64,000 nt of DNA from Eleginops maclovinus. Its lineage: Eukaryota > Chordata > Actinopteri > Perciformes > Eleginopidae. Every line of letters starts with the position of its first letter. The first letter of the stretch is position 1. Position numbers and translations under genes: made by a program. Below, piece by piece: positions 18,312 to 35,345 of the stretch. The notes beneath the pieces are model-generated. The model searched no databases and had not been told where the DNA came from. It saw only the letters and a program-made list of their open reading frames with translations. The stretch spans positions 19,716,707-19,780,706 of the forward strand of contig NC_086354.1 in assembly GCF_036324505.1 (NCBI RefSeq). Reading direction: 5' to 3'.

Positions 18312-18798
18312 CTTAACTCATTGACTGCAGTGAGAAAGTAAAGCAAGGATAAAGCAGATACTTATTAGTGTGTGATATAACTGTAAATATCAAACAAACA
18401 AGTAAAATAGATTCAATATAAATAATGTAAAGTTGATTTCTGGCTTGTTTTGGTGCCTTGTCTCATTTAATTCTATGACAATGTAGTTATTTCAGAATTT
18501 GTATCACTCTGTTTCAGTCAACATCTACCTGAAACAGCCTTTATAAGCTATGCTTTGTTAGCTTATACTTTTAAATCAAGCTTGATTTGGAAAGACTGGC
18601 CGAATTTACCAATATTGTTGAACAACGTAATTTAACTACAAGTTGTGTGACTGGCAACAGGCAGGTACACGGACAACTCTTAATCGGGGTCCTTCAGGGT
18701 CCTTTGAATGCATGTGGCGCGATATGGGAAACAGTGGATAATAGTTTGACAGTAGGAGATATTATTATCACCATTTGGCTCTCTATTTTTCCACCAAC
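18312..18798. other. Gap between coiled-coil gene and ndc1, includes ndc1 promoter
   Basis: 487 bases. The left half is AT-rich and probably the 3' UTR of the coiled-coil gene; no canonical AATAAA was seen. The right half (18590-18798) must contain the ndc1 5' UTR and start site. The open frame 18587-18841 overlaps the ndc1 start in another frame and is not coding. Confidence 0.4.
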
Positions 18799-19926
18799 AT
18801 GTTTTCTGCTGAGCAAAGCTGTTGGTTTGTCCGCAAGGTGAGTCTTTAACTTGTTATTCTCAAAAGAGAAAATGTATCGCGTGTGTTTGCGTACATCACC
18901 GTTAGCCTCTGTGTTTATGCTAGCTGTGATTGTAGCTAACTTTCAGCTTTCTTTAATCGAGAAAAAGGTAAAAAAAAAGTTACAAAACAAGAAAGGAAAG
19001 TTATAAAATATAAAGTAAGCTGGCACAGTTCATGAGCATACACCATACACGAAAATAAGTTAAAGAAATACAAAGGATGATCAAGAGCAGTAAAAGCGTT
19101 GTTTTGAAATATAGGGTAGTTAACGTACTTTAGACAATTACAATAAAATACATCAACACGATTCAGTCTTAAGTTACGTTTTTTGAATGAGATGAATTTA
19201 AATGACTTGGAGAAGTGAGCTAAAATCAGCAGGAATACTTTAAAAAGAGAGGTTTTTAGTCAAATTGCAGAAACGTAAATATGATTTAAGCAGCGCTTTC
19301 ATCACACCATCAACACAATAAGATCTAAAAAGTGAAAACTCAATTATTTAATAAAGTTAATGTGTTTATTTGTCTATTTCAACATGAGAATATTTGAACT
19401 TAAAACATAAGATGATCCGGCTCTGTCATAGCAATTACTGAAGTTACCATATCATCGTTTAGCATTTCCGAAATGATAAAACGATAATCTCTTACTTCTT
19501 AACGTACATTCTCGACGTTTTCAACCTGCTCTGTCTTTGAGTTAGTAATTGTGTGTTTGTGAAGTATTTAATAATGACTGGCTGTTTTTGTACAGGTAAT
19601 TTGCTGGAGAGCTGTGGCGAGTATTGCTTGGGCTGTCCTATTGTTGCCACCCATCACAGCCGTTTTTGTAATCCTCAGCAGGTTCAGTCTCCTTCATCCG
19701 ATCCAGACGGTATCAGGTCAGTCAAAATGTTCTTTGTGATGTGAGACTCACAGCTCACTAAAGTTGTCTGAAGCTCAATGTGGACTTCTTTTTTTTTTAC
19801 ATGCAGAATGTCTGACCTTCTTAACGAGTGCAAGTGTCATATTCTCCTTCATCCTGCTTTGTGGAGTCATCATCATGGTGGGGTTCCTCAACCTGGAATA
19901 TTATACAGGTGAGAGACAGGAGGCCC

Positions 19927-19982
<56 letters not shown>

Positions 19983-22900
19983 GATAACATGTAAACGGCT
20001 TTGTCTTGCTAGTTTAGGCTTTAAGCTTATCAGAACGATGAGACACTTCATGAGCCTATGTATACAATACATACCGTTGGGTTCTTAAATCAGAAGTGAC
20101 AGATCACTGTGAAAGTAAAGGGGTTGTCTTAAAGTTATACATTTTATATAGGACAACATCATTTGATACATCGTTTCCTTATCAGATGGTTCATTGTAGG
20201 GTGATGAATGCATTTATAGAAAAACCTCACTTATTCTGAACATTAATAAATATAATGAATAATGAATAATACTTTTTGAACTGATTAACACTAAATATAA
20301 TGTAAAGCATGATTCCCAAATGTACACTCCTTATCAATCATTCTAAAAATAACTACCCTTTTATAAATCAGGGTTGAGAACAGTGTTGGGTTGAAAGCCC
20401 AATATTTGACATCCAGCATATGATTGCACAATGAATGTTTCCCCTCTGTGGGATGAGTAAAGGCATTCTGATTTTGATTCTGATAGTAACACTGTTGTTT
20501 CTCTTCAGTCATTCCAACTATTGCATGCTCGAAAATCGCCCTGTTGGGTCAGCTGCTCCACCCTCGTCACTTTGTCAATTCCCTGGCCCACTGCATCATG
20601 GGAATAATCGTGGCTTGGTGTTGTGCCATCACCATCGGGGGCAGATATGAGGCGGTCGCCTACCCTTGCACACCGGGGGATGGGTAAGCATCTACTACAT
20701 AACTATCATGTTGACTAACCATGGTTCATCCATCGTCTGATTTGCTCAATTTGTTTTCAGCGCTGACAGCTCTCATCAGATGTGTCTGAACGAGTATCAC
20801 TTCATCCTTCTGCTGGCTGGAGCCTTCGTTGGGTTATCTCACAGTATGCTGGGTGTGATCTACAACATGAACTATGTGCCTTTTCACACTGTTCAGGTAT
20901 GTGATGCGACTCATTTATCTCACTAATGATCATAGTGGACGGATGAGAAGAGGTGTGTTTTGAGTCTTCTTTTGAATTGATCAACTGAGATTGGAAGACG
21001 ATTCCAAAAAAAGTGTCTCTGTTTGAAGAAGCTCTGCCATTATGATATACTATTAATGTTAACTCATTATTATTTTCCCCCAGCAATACAAATACCTTCG
21101 CTTTAAGGGATCCCTACCTATGTTGGTGAAGTGCAGTGCCACTCAGGCGCTTTACTCGGTCAGGAACTACATTGTTTTGTATTTCTTTTTGGGTAAGTTT
21201 ATTCAGTTAATTCAATCCACATTAAATATTTCACTAATACTCCTGCTCCTTAAAGGAATACTCCGGAGTAGATTCACCCTAGGTTAATTTGAACCGTGAC
21301 ATCCAGCCAAGTAGCGCACCCGAAGTTTTTCCAATCTTGTCCGAACATCAGCCGAGTTACGGAGTTCTCCCGAATAGCTTAGTACACGCGCTAACGGAAC
21401 CTCGACCTATCTCCAAAATTACCACACTACAATCACCTGTTATGACACCAAACTTCTGCAGTAGTATAAATGTGGTCTGTACTCACAAAACGATGCATTT
21501 CGAAGTTTGTACATAGTCCAGGAGTGTATTAGTATCAACACAAGCCGAATAGCTTCTAATCTGCTAAAGCTGCGTCGACGTCACTTCCTTGATCTGGGAA
21601 TAGCCCAGTGACGTCGACGTTGATGTGTTGATACTAATACACTCCTGGACTATGTACAAACTTCGAAATGCATCGTTTTGTGAGTACAGACCACATTTAT
21701 ACTACTGCAGAAGTTTGGTGTCATAACAGGTGATTGTAGTGTGGTAATTTTGGAGATAGGTCGAGGTTCCGTTAGCGCGTGTACTAAGCTATTTGGGAGA
21801 ACTCCGTAACTCGGCTGATGTTCGGACAAGATTGGAAAAACTTCGGGTGCGCTACTTGGCTGGATGTCACGGTTCAAATTAACCTAGGGTGAATCTACTC
21901 CGGAGTATTCCTTTAACCTTAGAATACACTGCTAGGAGGCCCCTTTTGTGAGTGTCTCCCATATAGGCCATTAAAAGTATTTTTTCATACTCATGCTATT
22001 AGTTTGTTCAATTATTGTATCTAACTTTTAACAAAATATCTATTTCTTTATTAACAGGATACATTCCAAAAGCATGGATTTGTAAAACACTGAATCTGCA
22101 TTTGAACAGGTCAGTGTGGCTCCTGTGATATCGAGTCTGTACCATCTGTTCAAACAGTAATACATGCAGCCGCTCTGTTTCTTGGACTGCATTAATGTCT
22201 TGTCTGTGTTCTCCAGCTCTGTCCACCCTCTTGACAGCATAGCTGGACTGTTGGACCTAAACCTGCTCTACCAGCTGTGGGTCAGTGCCGGTTTCCTCCT
22301 CCTCACATGGCACGTCACACTGCTGCTCTTTAGGATCTTTGTTACTGAGGTATGTACGTCCATAGAAGACAACATGTATACATCGGCAAATATTTCCAAA
22401 GCGAAGGTCTCACACTGCGGTACAAGTTCTGTTACTCTTCTATAGCATCTAGCTTTCTTTCTGATTATAAATTATGTACTGGACTCGAGCACAATCAAAG
22501 GCTAAAGACTAACACCAGTGCCAGCTGTCTGATGACCATTGACTCGTCCAAGTTCTGATAAGCACTTCTGATTGCCAATCTGTGATTGCAATTTGCCCAA
22601 AAGTAGAGTGTTGTGGTGCAGGGACGACTTCTGTTTGCATTTTCTATTATTTAGAGACACTAGGGGGCAATGTTGTCATTGCTTTGAGTGCTCAAGTGTC
22701 TGAAGTTCACTAGACCTAGCTGGATTATAATATTCATGAACATCCCAGGGTTTATTCCAAGTGATCAATTAATCTTGCACTTGAAACTACTAATATATTT
22801 CCTGGTATGGTATCTGCAGGTGTACAGTTTCGCTGTGCAGTCTTCTTTTACCGAGGATGCCCATCAGTGTCTTCCTAAAGTTCTTACCGGCAAGCAGTCC

Positions 22901-25900
22901 ATGATATTAAAGGTAAATAAAACACATGGTGACTCTCTCCTGTGCTTCTCATTTTTGCATTTTGTTATTGTAACTTATCTTTTCTCCACATTTCAGTTTT
23001 TAGCTCTGCAGGATCTTGCTCTGCTCTCTCAACACTCCCCACTGAGACGCGTGGAGGTCTTCAGTCTGAGTCAGCCAGGTTTGTCAGCTAGAGGTTCTTT
23101 CTTAGACTGTTTTTTATTCACCCTTTGTAACATACTTTTTGACACACTTCAGAATGTATTTAAAAGTAGCTCTCTGCAAAATGTATTTATCTTTTCATTC
23201 TTGTCTCGACAGGTGGCCATCCTCACAACTGGAACGCCATCAGTAAGGAGTGTCTGTCTCTTCTGAGTGATCTCACCCAGAGACTCATAGCCTATCATGA
23301 CACTGTAGCAACCAATGGCCGGGCCAAATCACTGTCTACTGGGAGTGAGAGGAAGACTTCATCTGAGACATCAGGTACGTTATTATACAACACGTACGAA
23401 CTTAACTGTCTCTGCCCAGTCGCCTTTATCCCTTCAGCCTGGAGCTCAAGTTATTTATTACAACAAGTATGCAATCCTTTTCATCTTTTACCATTGTCCC
23501 ATTCTTTTAAATTAAAGTAACCTCAGGTACAGATGATCTGATGAGCCCGAGGCCCACCTTTCTGATGAAAACCCCAGCGTCGGTCTTTGCTCGCTCCATT
23601 GTTGGCAGCCCTCTGACGGCACCCTTCACTCCTGACCTGGACAGCCCTTTTGCTTCTCCCGCCCTGCGGCGTCTTACTGCTCCTCCGGACCCATTTTCCC
23701 CTTGGTCCGGTACAGTGCAGAGCCCACACATCATGAGGAGAGTCCCAAAACTCTGGTCCACCTCTACAGGTGAGAGGAGATCAAAGAAATCAGGACACAC
23801 TTTTGTAGCTTTAGGTATAACATTATCTTAACTTTTAGGTAAGTCAGAGTATAATGACATAGGTTCAGTAGTAGTGAAATAATAAAATAGATCTCTGCAA
23901 GTCAATGTTTTACTGCTGGTTCCCCATTTGTGATTTAGAATCTCTCTGTGCAGATTCACAAGTCAATGGAAGTCCCCCAGCCTCCCCTGCCTCAGTTCCC
24001 AGTCCCAAACAGGAACAGTCCAAACCAAGTCTCCTGGCTCAGTTCCTCCAAAACAGAAAAGAACAGGTATTCCAGCCTTTCAATGCAGAATGACAGTATC
24101 AATATAAGTATGTTTAATCAGCATTGACAATAGACGTTGACACATTTATTAACCCTGGGCTAACAAAAGTACTCCCACAGGGAGGTTTTTCTCGTCTCAT
24201 TTTTTATAATTCTCCAAACCAAAAATCCGACCTTCTTCTCTGCTCTACGCAGGGGGCCCGGTGAGAAAATGGACATGTCACTATTTGCTCCACATTTTCT
24301 TTTCTCAGCTTCCCTCATTCACAGCTCGATCTCACCGAGGCACCAGAGAGACGAGTCAGGATGAGTGCCAAAATGATTAGGAACATGTGTCCTATCTGTA
24401 GCCTGGCTATTGATTTCCTGTCCTGATGGTTCCTTCTGCTTTCTAAAGTAAAGGTCACGTCATCTGGTGGAGCACAGAGTTAGTCAGGGGTTTTTCTTAG
24501 CCCAGGGTTGAAAGTGTCAACACTTGCTACATGTGTGTTTCATTTTGATGTGTTGTTTTTAAAGCAAAACAACTTTACACTTAACTGTCCCATTCAGGTT
24601 AAACATTTCTTGGCAAAGCGCGTGCTGATAATGTATTTGTTTAACAAGGTAAGGATGTGTGGCATGTGCGTGAACACGGTGAAGGGGTCTTTGCAAGTTC
24701 TCATCTTTAGATCTTCATTGTGTTTTATCCAATCTAACCCCACCCCCCCACCTGCAGACATCACTAATGTATCACTGTGTTTGGATGTAGTTGTACACAC
24801 ATTACTAATGTAGCTCCCCCCCCCAGCTGTTACAATGATCCTTACTAATCACTTTAAAAGCTGGTTTCAAGGAGTTGTGTTGCATGCTTGTCCCAAAGTC
24901 ACTGGTTGTGTTTTGTCCTTGTAATCACATTAAATGGTGTAAGGCATTGCACAATTCCCCATTCGTAGAACTAGAAATTAGTTTGGTTATTCTGCTCTGC
25001 TCTCTGAGATGTATCTTCCTTTGATCATGCATGTTGTAGCTTAGCCTCTCTAAAACCAACTTTGTGATTCATTAGTCTTCTGTAAAAACTCCGTCCTCAT
25101 TAACCTCGTCTCTTACAGCTTCCAGAAGCCTCCAGTCAAGCTCTGTTTGCAGACAGCCAGGCTCACATCTGGGCTTTAGAAGGTGGGTAGAGATGGTGGA
25201 CTTTTCATTTAAAGCCGATATGACCTGTTGATGCACCATGTACAATATGTTCTGTTACATCCTCCTCCAGGACTGTCGTATCTGGTTCAAGCCTCCTTCT
25301 CAGAAGACCAGTTTGGGGTTGTACAGACTGCATTACCCAGCATTCTCAGCTGTATGCTGGTCTTACAAGAGGTAAGCTGTCTTACGGTTTAGTGCAGCGA
25401 CCCTGAAAGTGCATATAGGGGAAAAAAACGACTGCTATCTAATTTTGTAGCCAAGTTGTACTGTTCTGTTTTCTCCCGCTCTATAATTTGAACACAGCTG
25501 ATACAATTTGGAATTCTCAAATGTTATTGCATAGAAAATAAAATCTGTATCTGTCTGACAAGAAGCTGAGACATCAGGGAAATTGAGGGAATTGTGTTTT
25601 TATCCCCTCATCTTCAGGCTGTAGATCGGCACTTCAAGCTGCCTCACGCCTCCAGTAAGCCCGTCAGGTCGGCCAGCAGCCTGGGAGACTCCACTCACAA
25701 AACACTGCGCTTTGCCCTCAGAGCCACTCTCAAGACTGCCATCTACAGGATTACTACGACTTTTGGAAATCACTTAAAGTAAGGCCTGTTAAAAATTACA
25801 TTTTTCCAATGATTACAAAAAAGATGCTGATTCTAACAATTGATTTTGTATATTTTTTGTAATCCTCAGTGCTATTCAGATGTCTGCAGAGCACCGGAAA

Positions 25901-25933
25901 AGACTGCAGCAGTTTCTGGAAAACAAGGAGTAA
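18799..25933 (+). CDS. ndc1: Nucleoporin NDC1 (TMEM48)
   Basis: Eighteen exons: 18799-18837, 19596-19716, 19807-19908, 20509-20683, 20761-20896, 21084-21192, 22058-22109, 22217-22349, 22820-22912, 22997-23078, 23213-23374, 23527-23769, 23954-24066, 24598-24648, 25119-25182, 25271-25371, 25618-25778 and 25870-25933. All phases match; the product is 666 residues (human 674). Six hydrophobic spans lie at ~18-42, 58-80, 108-128, 155-178, 212-228 and 262-284. The cytosolic C-terminal half has family blocks [55 protein letters not shown] and [12 protein letters not shown], and ends [11 protein letters not shown]1 is one of the membrane nucleoporins that anchor the nuclear pore complex and ALADIN and are needed for pore assembly. 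The N-terminus ([13 protein letters not shown]) is shorter than in human. Between the membrane and C-terminal parts the Ser/Pro-rich linker is variable. Introns carry a (GTT)n repeat and a large palindromic element. Confidence 0.97.
19927..19983 (+). repeat. (GTT)n trinucleotide microsatellite
   Basis: About 19 uninterrupted GTT units in ndc1 intron 3, starting 18 bases after the donor site at 19909. It produces poly-Val, poly-Leu and poly-Asn open frames that are artefacts. Confidence 0.97.
21251..21916. mobile_element. Near-perfect palindromic (foldback) element flanked by TTAA
   Basis: The left arm 21251-21542 and right arm 21624-21916 are reverse complements of each other over about 292 bases; I noted one difference (CCG versus CCA context near 21373/21795). 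The spacer is about 81 bases and holds a smaller nested inverted repeat (CGTCGACGTCACT against AGTGACGTCGACG). The ends read TTAA-AGGAATACTCCGG and CCGGAGTATTCCT-TTAA, so a TTAA target-site duplication is likely, as for piggyBac-type and other DNA/TTAA elements of fish. The identical 75-residue frames on the two strands are a by-product of the symmetry. It lies in ndc1 intron 6. Confidence 0.9.
22658..22670 (+). promoter_or_regulatory. CTCF-like motif
   Basis: CACTAGGGGGCAA matches the CTCF core CCAC(T/C)AG(G/A)(G/T)GGC(A/G) at nearly every core position. It is intronic in ndc1 (intron 8). Motif evidence only. Confidence 0.35.
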
Positions 25934-26725
25934 AACACCTGACACTCGGCTCTTGTGCCTTCAGATTCTTATCAGCGTGTGCGCATTAGCACGAGTGGGG
26001 CCAATCCTGAAAGCCCATGATAGTGCCTCCTTTTCATATTTATGTGTGCGAGATGTCATGGTGGAATGTATTTGATGGGCTATATCACGTCCTCCATGTG
26101 TGAGGCTTCCTGCCACACTGACAGACTGAACCAGGATGGAAGCCCAGCTGTTCTTCCTCTTTAAGAGATTTAAACTAGCTCACAGTACACAAAAACAACT
26201 TAGTCCAAAAGATGTTTCATTTCTATTACGAGATAATGAATTTTGACTTGGCTCTCGTGTGGAAAGTTGTAAAGGGCTTGGTTTTACATGATATGCTTTT
26301 TGGTACTGCACTTCATGGGCTGTCTCATGGTATTATTATATCCTTCTGGTTTCAAAAGATTATCGTTTGGTGTGAGAGAGTCGGTATGTCGTGTCAGTGA
26401 TGAGAGAGAAACTGTGTGGCTCTCTTCAGCTTGATGGGTATCTGAAATGTGAAAACATATATATATTTTTAAAGATCTGGTTTTGTTCTAAACACCAGCC
26501 CCTGAATGCCCCTTCAGATGTACAGACCGGACACCTGTTTGTATGTTAACTATTTAGTTTGTCAGTTTTTGTTCATGAGAAATGAGGCTGTCTTTCATGT
26601 CAGATAAAGGATGGAGATTTGGTGTGACTGGTACCAAGTGTGTGGAAAATGTTTGGATTGCCAATGCATATTGAGTTTGATACCCACTCAAGAGACATGT
26701 TGAATAAAAACATTATGTAAAGATC
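25934..26725 (+). other. ndc1 3' UTR with poly(A) signal
   Basis: About 0.8 kb of non-coding sequence after the ndc1 stop, ending just past AATAAA at 26703-26708. Confidence 0.55.
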
Positions 26726-26989
26726 CATTTATGTTTTTTGTTATCTCTTAGCAGAAACAATCCAAACAGTCAACTTATATTATAAAACTGTTTATAAATC
26801 ACGTTATTTAAGTCAAACCTTCTTCAATTTTGACTTATACTTTTGGGAACGGCACAGGTGATGCCACTTAAGGCTGCACCAGAAACAGCTCAGTGAGTTC
26901 AGCCATCATTAATACTTTTTACACCTTTGCTTTTGAACCAAACCATCTCAAATCAAGAAAGGGGCTGAAATATGAATCATTTTTTGTTT

Positions 26990-27152
26990 CGTGACTGAAA
27001 TAAAATATCCTAACCTTTATTGGAGCTGTTAAGAGTTGAAAGAGGAGCACATTGCCTGAATTGTTTGACCGGCTCTGGCTTCGAACCAGCCTACTAGGCA
27101 GTGTTGACTGCATATTGGCCACCAGCTCTAACCCAAGCTATCCGGCGGCCCA
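26990..27152 (-). mobile_element. tRNA-derived SINE (minus strand), candidate
   Basis: On the minus strand there is an A-box-like TAGCTTGGGTT (27140-27130) followed by TAGAGC, and about 43 bases on a strong B box GGTTCGAAGCC (27087-27077). This is the order and spacing of an internal Pol III promoter. The flanks do not fold as an intact tRNA, so I read it as a SINE head between ndc1 and dcaf8. Boundaries are approximate. Confidence 0.45.
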
Positions 27153-27379
27153 GGACCTCTTATCCTCAGCTAATATTTGCACACTATACCAATCACTCAC
27201 ACGAATCTAAAGACATCACTAAAATTTGATCTGTGAGATAATTCTCCAACTCTGTAAAGTGAAAATGTGAATTTACAACAGCCTGCAAAACTGGTAACGG
27301 CAAAAGGTTTCACACATTATTTGTAGGTCGATAAATAAAATGAATATAACACGAGACCATGAAATGACAACAACATCAA

Positions 27380-29253
27380 GAGCACTGTCTTTTTGTTTAT
27401 TGCACTAATCGTACATATTTCCAACTTAACTGATGGAACGCAATATTAGGCAGTGGTGGACAAAAATGTTCATCTAACGCCTTCTGTATACAAGATGCCA
27501 AAAATAGCCAGTGGGAAAATCTGGATAGAACCGTCTCGAATGATGGATTAAGATCTAGAAAGGAAATACTTTTTTGCATTTTCTTTGAACAAGAAATAGA
27601 ACCTGTAATACTTGAAATGACAGCTGATCTGTTCATAACAGAGGGATGCCATTCATAACAAAAAAAAATAGAACAAAAATGGTGCCTCAAGTTATTCTTC
27701 TCTTGATTTTAAAAGTACTTTGTCCTCATATAGAATATAAACCTCTGCATCAATACCAATCAAATGATTTGATATCTTTTTATTTTTTTTGGAGTCGAAC
27801 AGCATTTGCTAAAGATGTTTTTTTTTTTTTTTTACAGTTTTAATATATATTTATATATGTACATAGAAATGCATCTAACTAGAGTTCTCATAGAAAATGA
27901 GAAAAGCTGGACTTTAACGCTCTCACACAACAAGTGACTGGCAAGAACATTGACCCCCCCCCCCCTCCTCCTCTTTCCTAAGAAGTGGTGTGCTTGCTTC
28001 AAACACAAGACTTAGTTCAAATGTTTGTCTAATAAACGTTGTTGAGCAAATTATTTGAGACTGTCAGCGTCACAGATGGATTTTTGGGAACCGCATGGTT
28101 ATTACTCCAATCTCAATTGTCACAGTTCTTCAGTTGGGATTTAATCCAAGTTGATTGTTGCTTTTCATAATTCCAGATCCTGTCATTATCCTATGTGCAT
28201 TTGCCTCAACATTTAAACTTTCCTTTCAAAGATGGAGAGCGGGGAGGAAGAAAAAGGAAGGAGGAGGAGGAGGAAAGTTTGGTTGAAGCAAAACAAGTCT
28301 CCTCTTCCTCAGTCGAACTATTCTTAAGTGCAAAAATATCTCCCCACTCAAATAAATCAATAGAAATGAACTAAACTTCACTGTGGGGCCTCCAATGAAG
28401 GATACAAGCGCTTTACCCCCCAAAAAATCACACTCAGTGCACGTTTAGTCTTTGTCTCAAACTAAAAGCATCCCTGATTCAAAGTGCACTCAGTCGTGAG
28501 GGGGGAGGGGGGTGATGCAGAGAGGAGGGGGAGGAAGTAGAATGTCTGGTGATGCAGCATGTAGGGATTTAGTAGTTCTCTGGGGGGAAATGGAACTAGC
28601 TGCACAAGCTCAAGGGCCAGAAATCAATATGAGACTGGGGCGATGCAGTGGGAGGACACTGGGGTTTCCCTCCATGTGTTCAAATCTTAAAGGGAGTCAC
28701 ATTTAAGGGGATGGTTTGAGGGTACCATTCTACTCCCTGCTGACCCTCCCTCAGACAGCACAGAGAGCTCCAGAGCAAGAGGTGTGTTACTAAGAGAGAA
28801 GGGATTGCCTGCTGGTGATGTATAGCTTCCTACAGGGTACCTAAAGAAGAGGTGCTTGCTGCCATACATGCACAGGACATTGTTCTGGGGCGAGGCAGAG
28901 CTGAGAGATAACGTATAGACAAGCAGGGGGGTCCAAGTGGCTCGTAGGGGTGTAAGCACTCACTAAACCTCTTTGTACAATTCCCCCAAAAGTCAGGATT
29001 CTGGAAGTGTGTTTATAGTCTTTAGTCGTTATTTGCACACTCACAACAGCTGGGAAACCAGACGTTAAGCATCTCTTCTTCAAAAGTATGTCAAAGTAAA
29101 TGTGTGTTTTATCTCTGTAAGTTTGTATGTGTAGGAGGAAAAACAAAAACAAGTCTGTGGCTCGTCTGTGTTTGAGTATGCCAGTGTGTCAATAGTGCTT
29201 GCTTATGTGCATCAATTCAAGGGCAATAAAGTATGTATGTATGTATGTATGTA

Positions 29254-29290
<37 letters not shown>

Positions 29291-29313
29291 CTCAGTATGT
29301 GTGTGTGTGTAGC
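27380..29313 (-). other. dcaf8 3' UTR (about 1.9 kb)
   Basis: A minus-strand AATAAA (TTTATT on plus at 27396-27401) is a plausible end for dcaf8. The stretch contains poly-T/poly-A runs, a C run near 27954-27966, a purine-rich stretch near 28230-28275 and no credible open frame. Use of this distal signal is inferred; nearer signals may also be used. Confidence 0.4.
29231..29310 (+). repeat. Compound (GTAT)n(GT)n microsatellite
   Basis: GTAT units at 29231-29259 pass into GT units to 29287, then an interruption and a second GT run at 29298-29310. On the dcaf8 sense strand it begins about four bases beyond the stop codon, so it would be in the mature mRNA 3' UTR. Confidence 0.95.
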
Positions 29314-34320
<5,007 letters not shown>

Positions 34321-35130
34321 TCTGTGTCCTTTGTCGTGCGTCGCCCCGAGGGAGAACCTTCGATCGAAAACAATATTCGGGTTGTTATTGAAAGAAATGA
34401 ACTTGGGCTTGAATTGAGATAGTAAACTACTTGTTTGCTTTAGTAAACCAACGTTGTTGCTTGCATTCGATAAGCTGTTTCCGCACTGTGCGCCGTGGGG
34501 CACAAGTAACCTGTTAGCTCTTCCAAACTAACAGCCAGGCTAATTTTAGTAACCAGTCCCACTGCCTGCAAACACATAAACAAACTTCCTCGCTTGGCAG
34601 CTGGCTCACAGGCCTGACTAATGTTTGCTTTTTAATGCATTTAAACAGTGCATTGTCCTCTACAGAGCTCGACTATCTGTCACTGTCGTCAGCTCATGCT
34701 AACTAGCCTGCGTGTTGCTAACACAAATTGAACCTAAATACAGCTGATTCCTGCTTAAGCACCTAACAGCTGGTTGTCAAAAGGAAGGCAGTAAGCGTTG
34801 CTTCTGCTTGCTAACTAGCATAGCATGCGTTACCTCTATTCGCAGGCCCGACGAGGCGTACTTCTTAGTTTAGTCCTAATCTTTATTGCAGATTTATGCT
34901 CTCCAACTCACTGCTTAGCAATTGAGCTAAGTGCCGTGATCCCCTTGGCGTAAATACACGACATTAGGAATGCGTGCATAGAGGGTTTTGCAAAAGACAG
35001 ACTATAAAGCAAGCTAACTGCAAGGTTGACGGCTCTGTTTATGTTTTGACGCTTCTTTCTTTCTTTTTTTTTTTTGGTTCTATTTCCGGTTTCGTGCTTG
35101 TTTCTTTTTTTTCGCCGGAAGTTTACAGTA
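34321..35130 (-). promoter_or_regulatory. dcaf8 5' region with ETS-type sites
   Basis: This 0.8 kb precedes the dcaf8 ATG. CCGGAAGT at 35115-35122 and TTCCGG at 35084-35089 are two ETS-type cores on opposite strands, 26 bases apart, typical of TATA-less housekeeping promoters. Transcription probably starts nearby, with the start codon reached after a 5' UTR that may contain an intron. Confidence 0.4.
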
Positions 35131-35164
35131 CGATTACAAAATAAGACTATACAGATTTTTTTTT

Positions 35165-35345
35165 CTTCAAAGGTTTGAATTGTATATGCACACAGGCTAC
35201 AATGTAGAAATGGCAATGAAAATCGTCAGTCCTGAGCTCCTCTAACAGTGCAACATAGTTATATAAGACATAAAACAATACAAAAATGACATGAAAATAG
35301 TGCAAGAACAGTGTAAAACAGAATAGTGCAGATCATGTTGCAGAC
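35165..35345 (-). mobile_element. Decayed retroelement 3' end, copy 1 (minus orientation)
   Basis: Read on the minus strand it shares the same order of landmarks as the copy at 42092-42260: GCACTATTTT, a 'GTTG..GGAGGAGC'-like block, ATTTTCATTGCCA, TGCATAT and a terminal ACCTT-TGAA-type tail. It is strongly diverged. It sits just upstream of dcaf8. Confidence 0.4.

Noticed and set aside
19764..20088. Poly-Val, poly-Leu and poly-Asn frames
   Set aside because: Six-frame readings of the GTT microsatellite in ndc1 intron 3.
21289..21877. Two identical 75-residue frames on opposite strands, as a possible duplicated gene pair
   Set aside because: They arise from the two arms of the palindromic TTAA element; there is no start context, no domain and no length beyond the arm.
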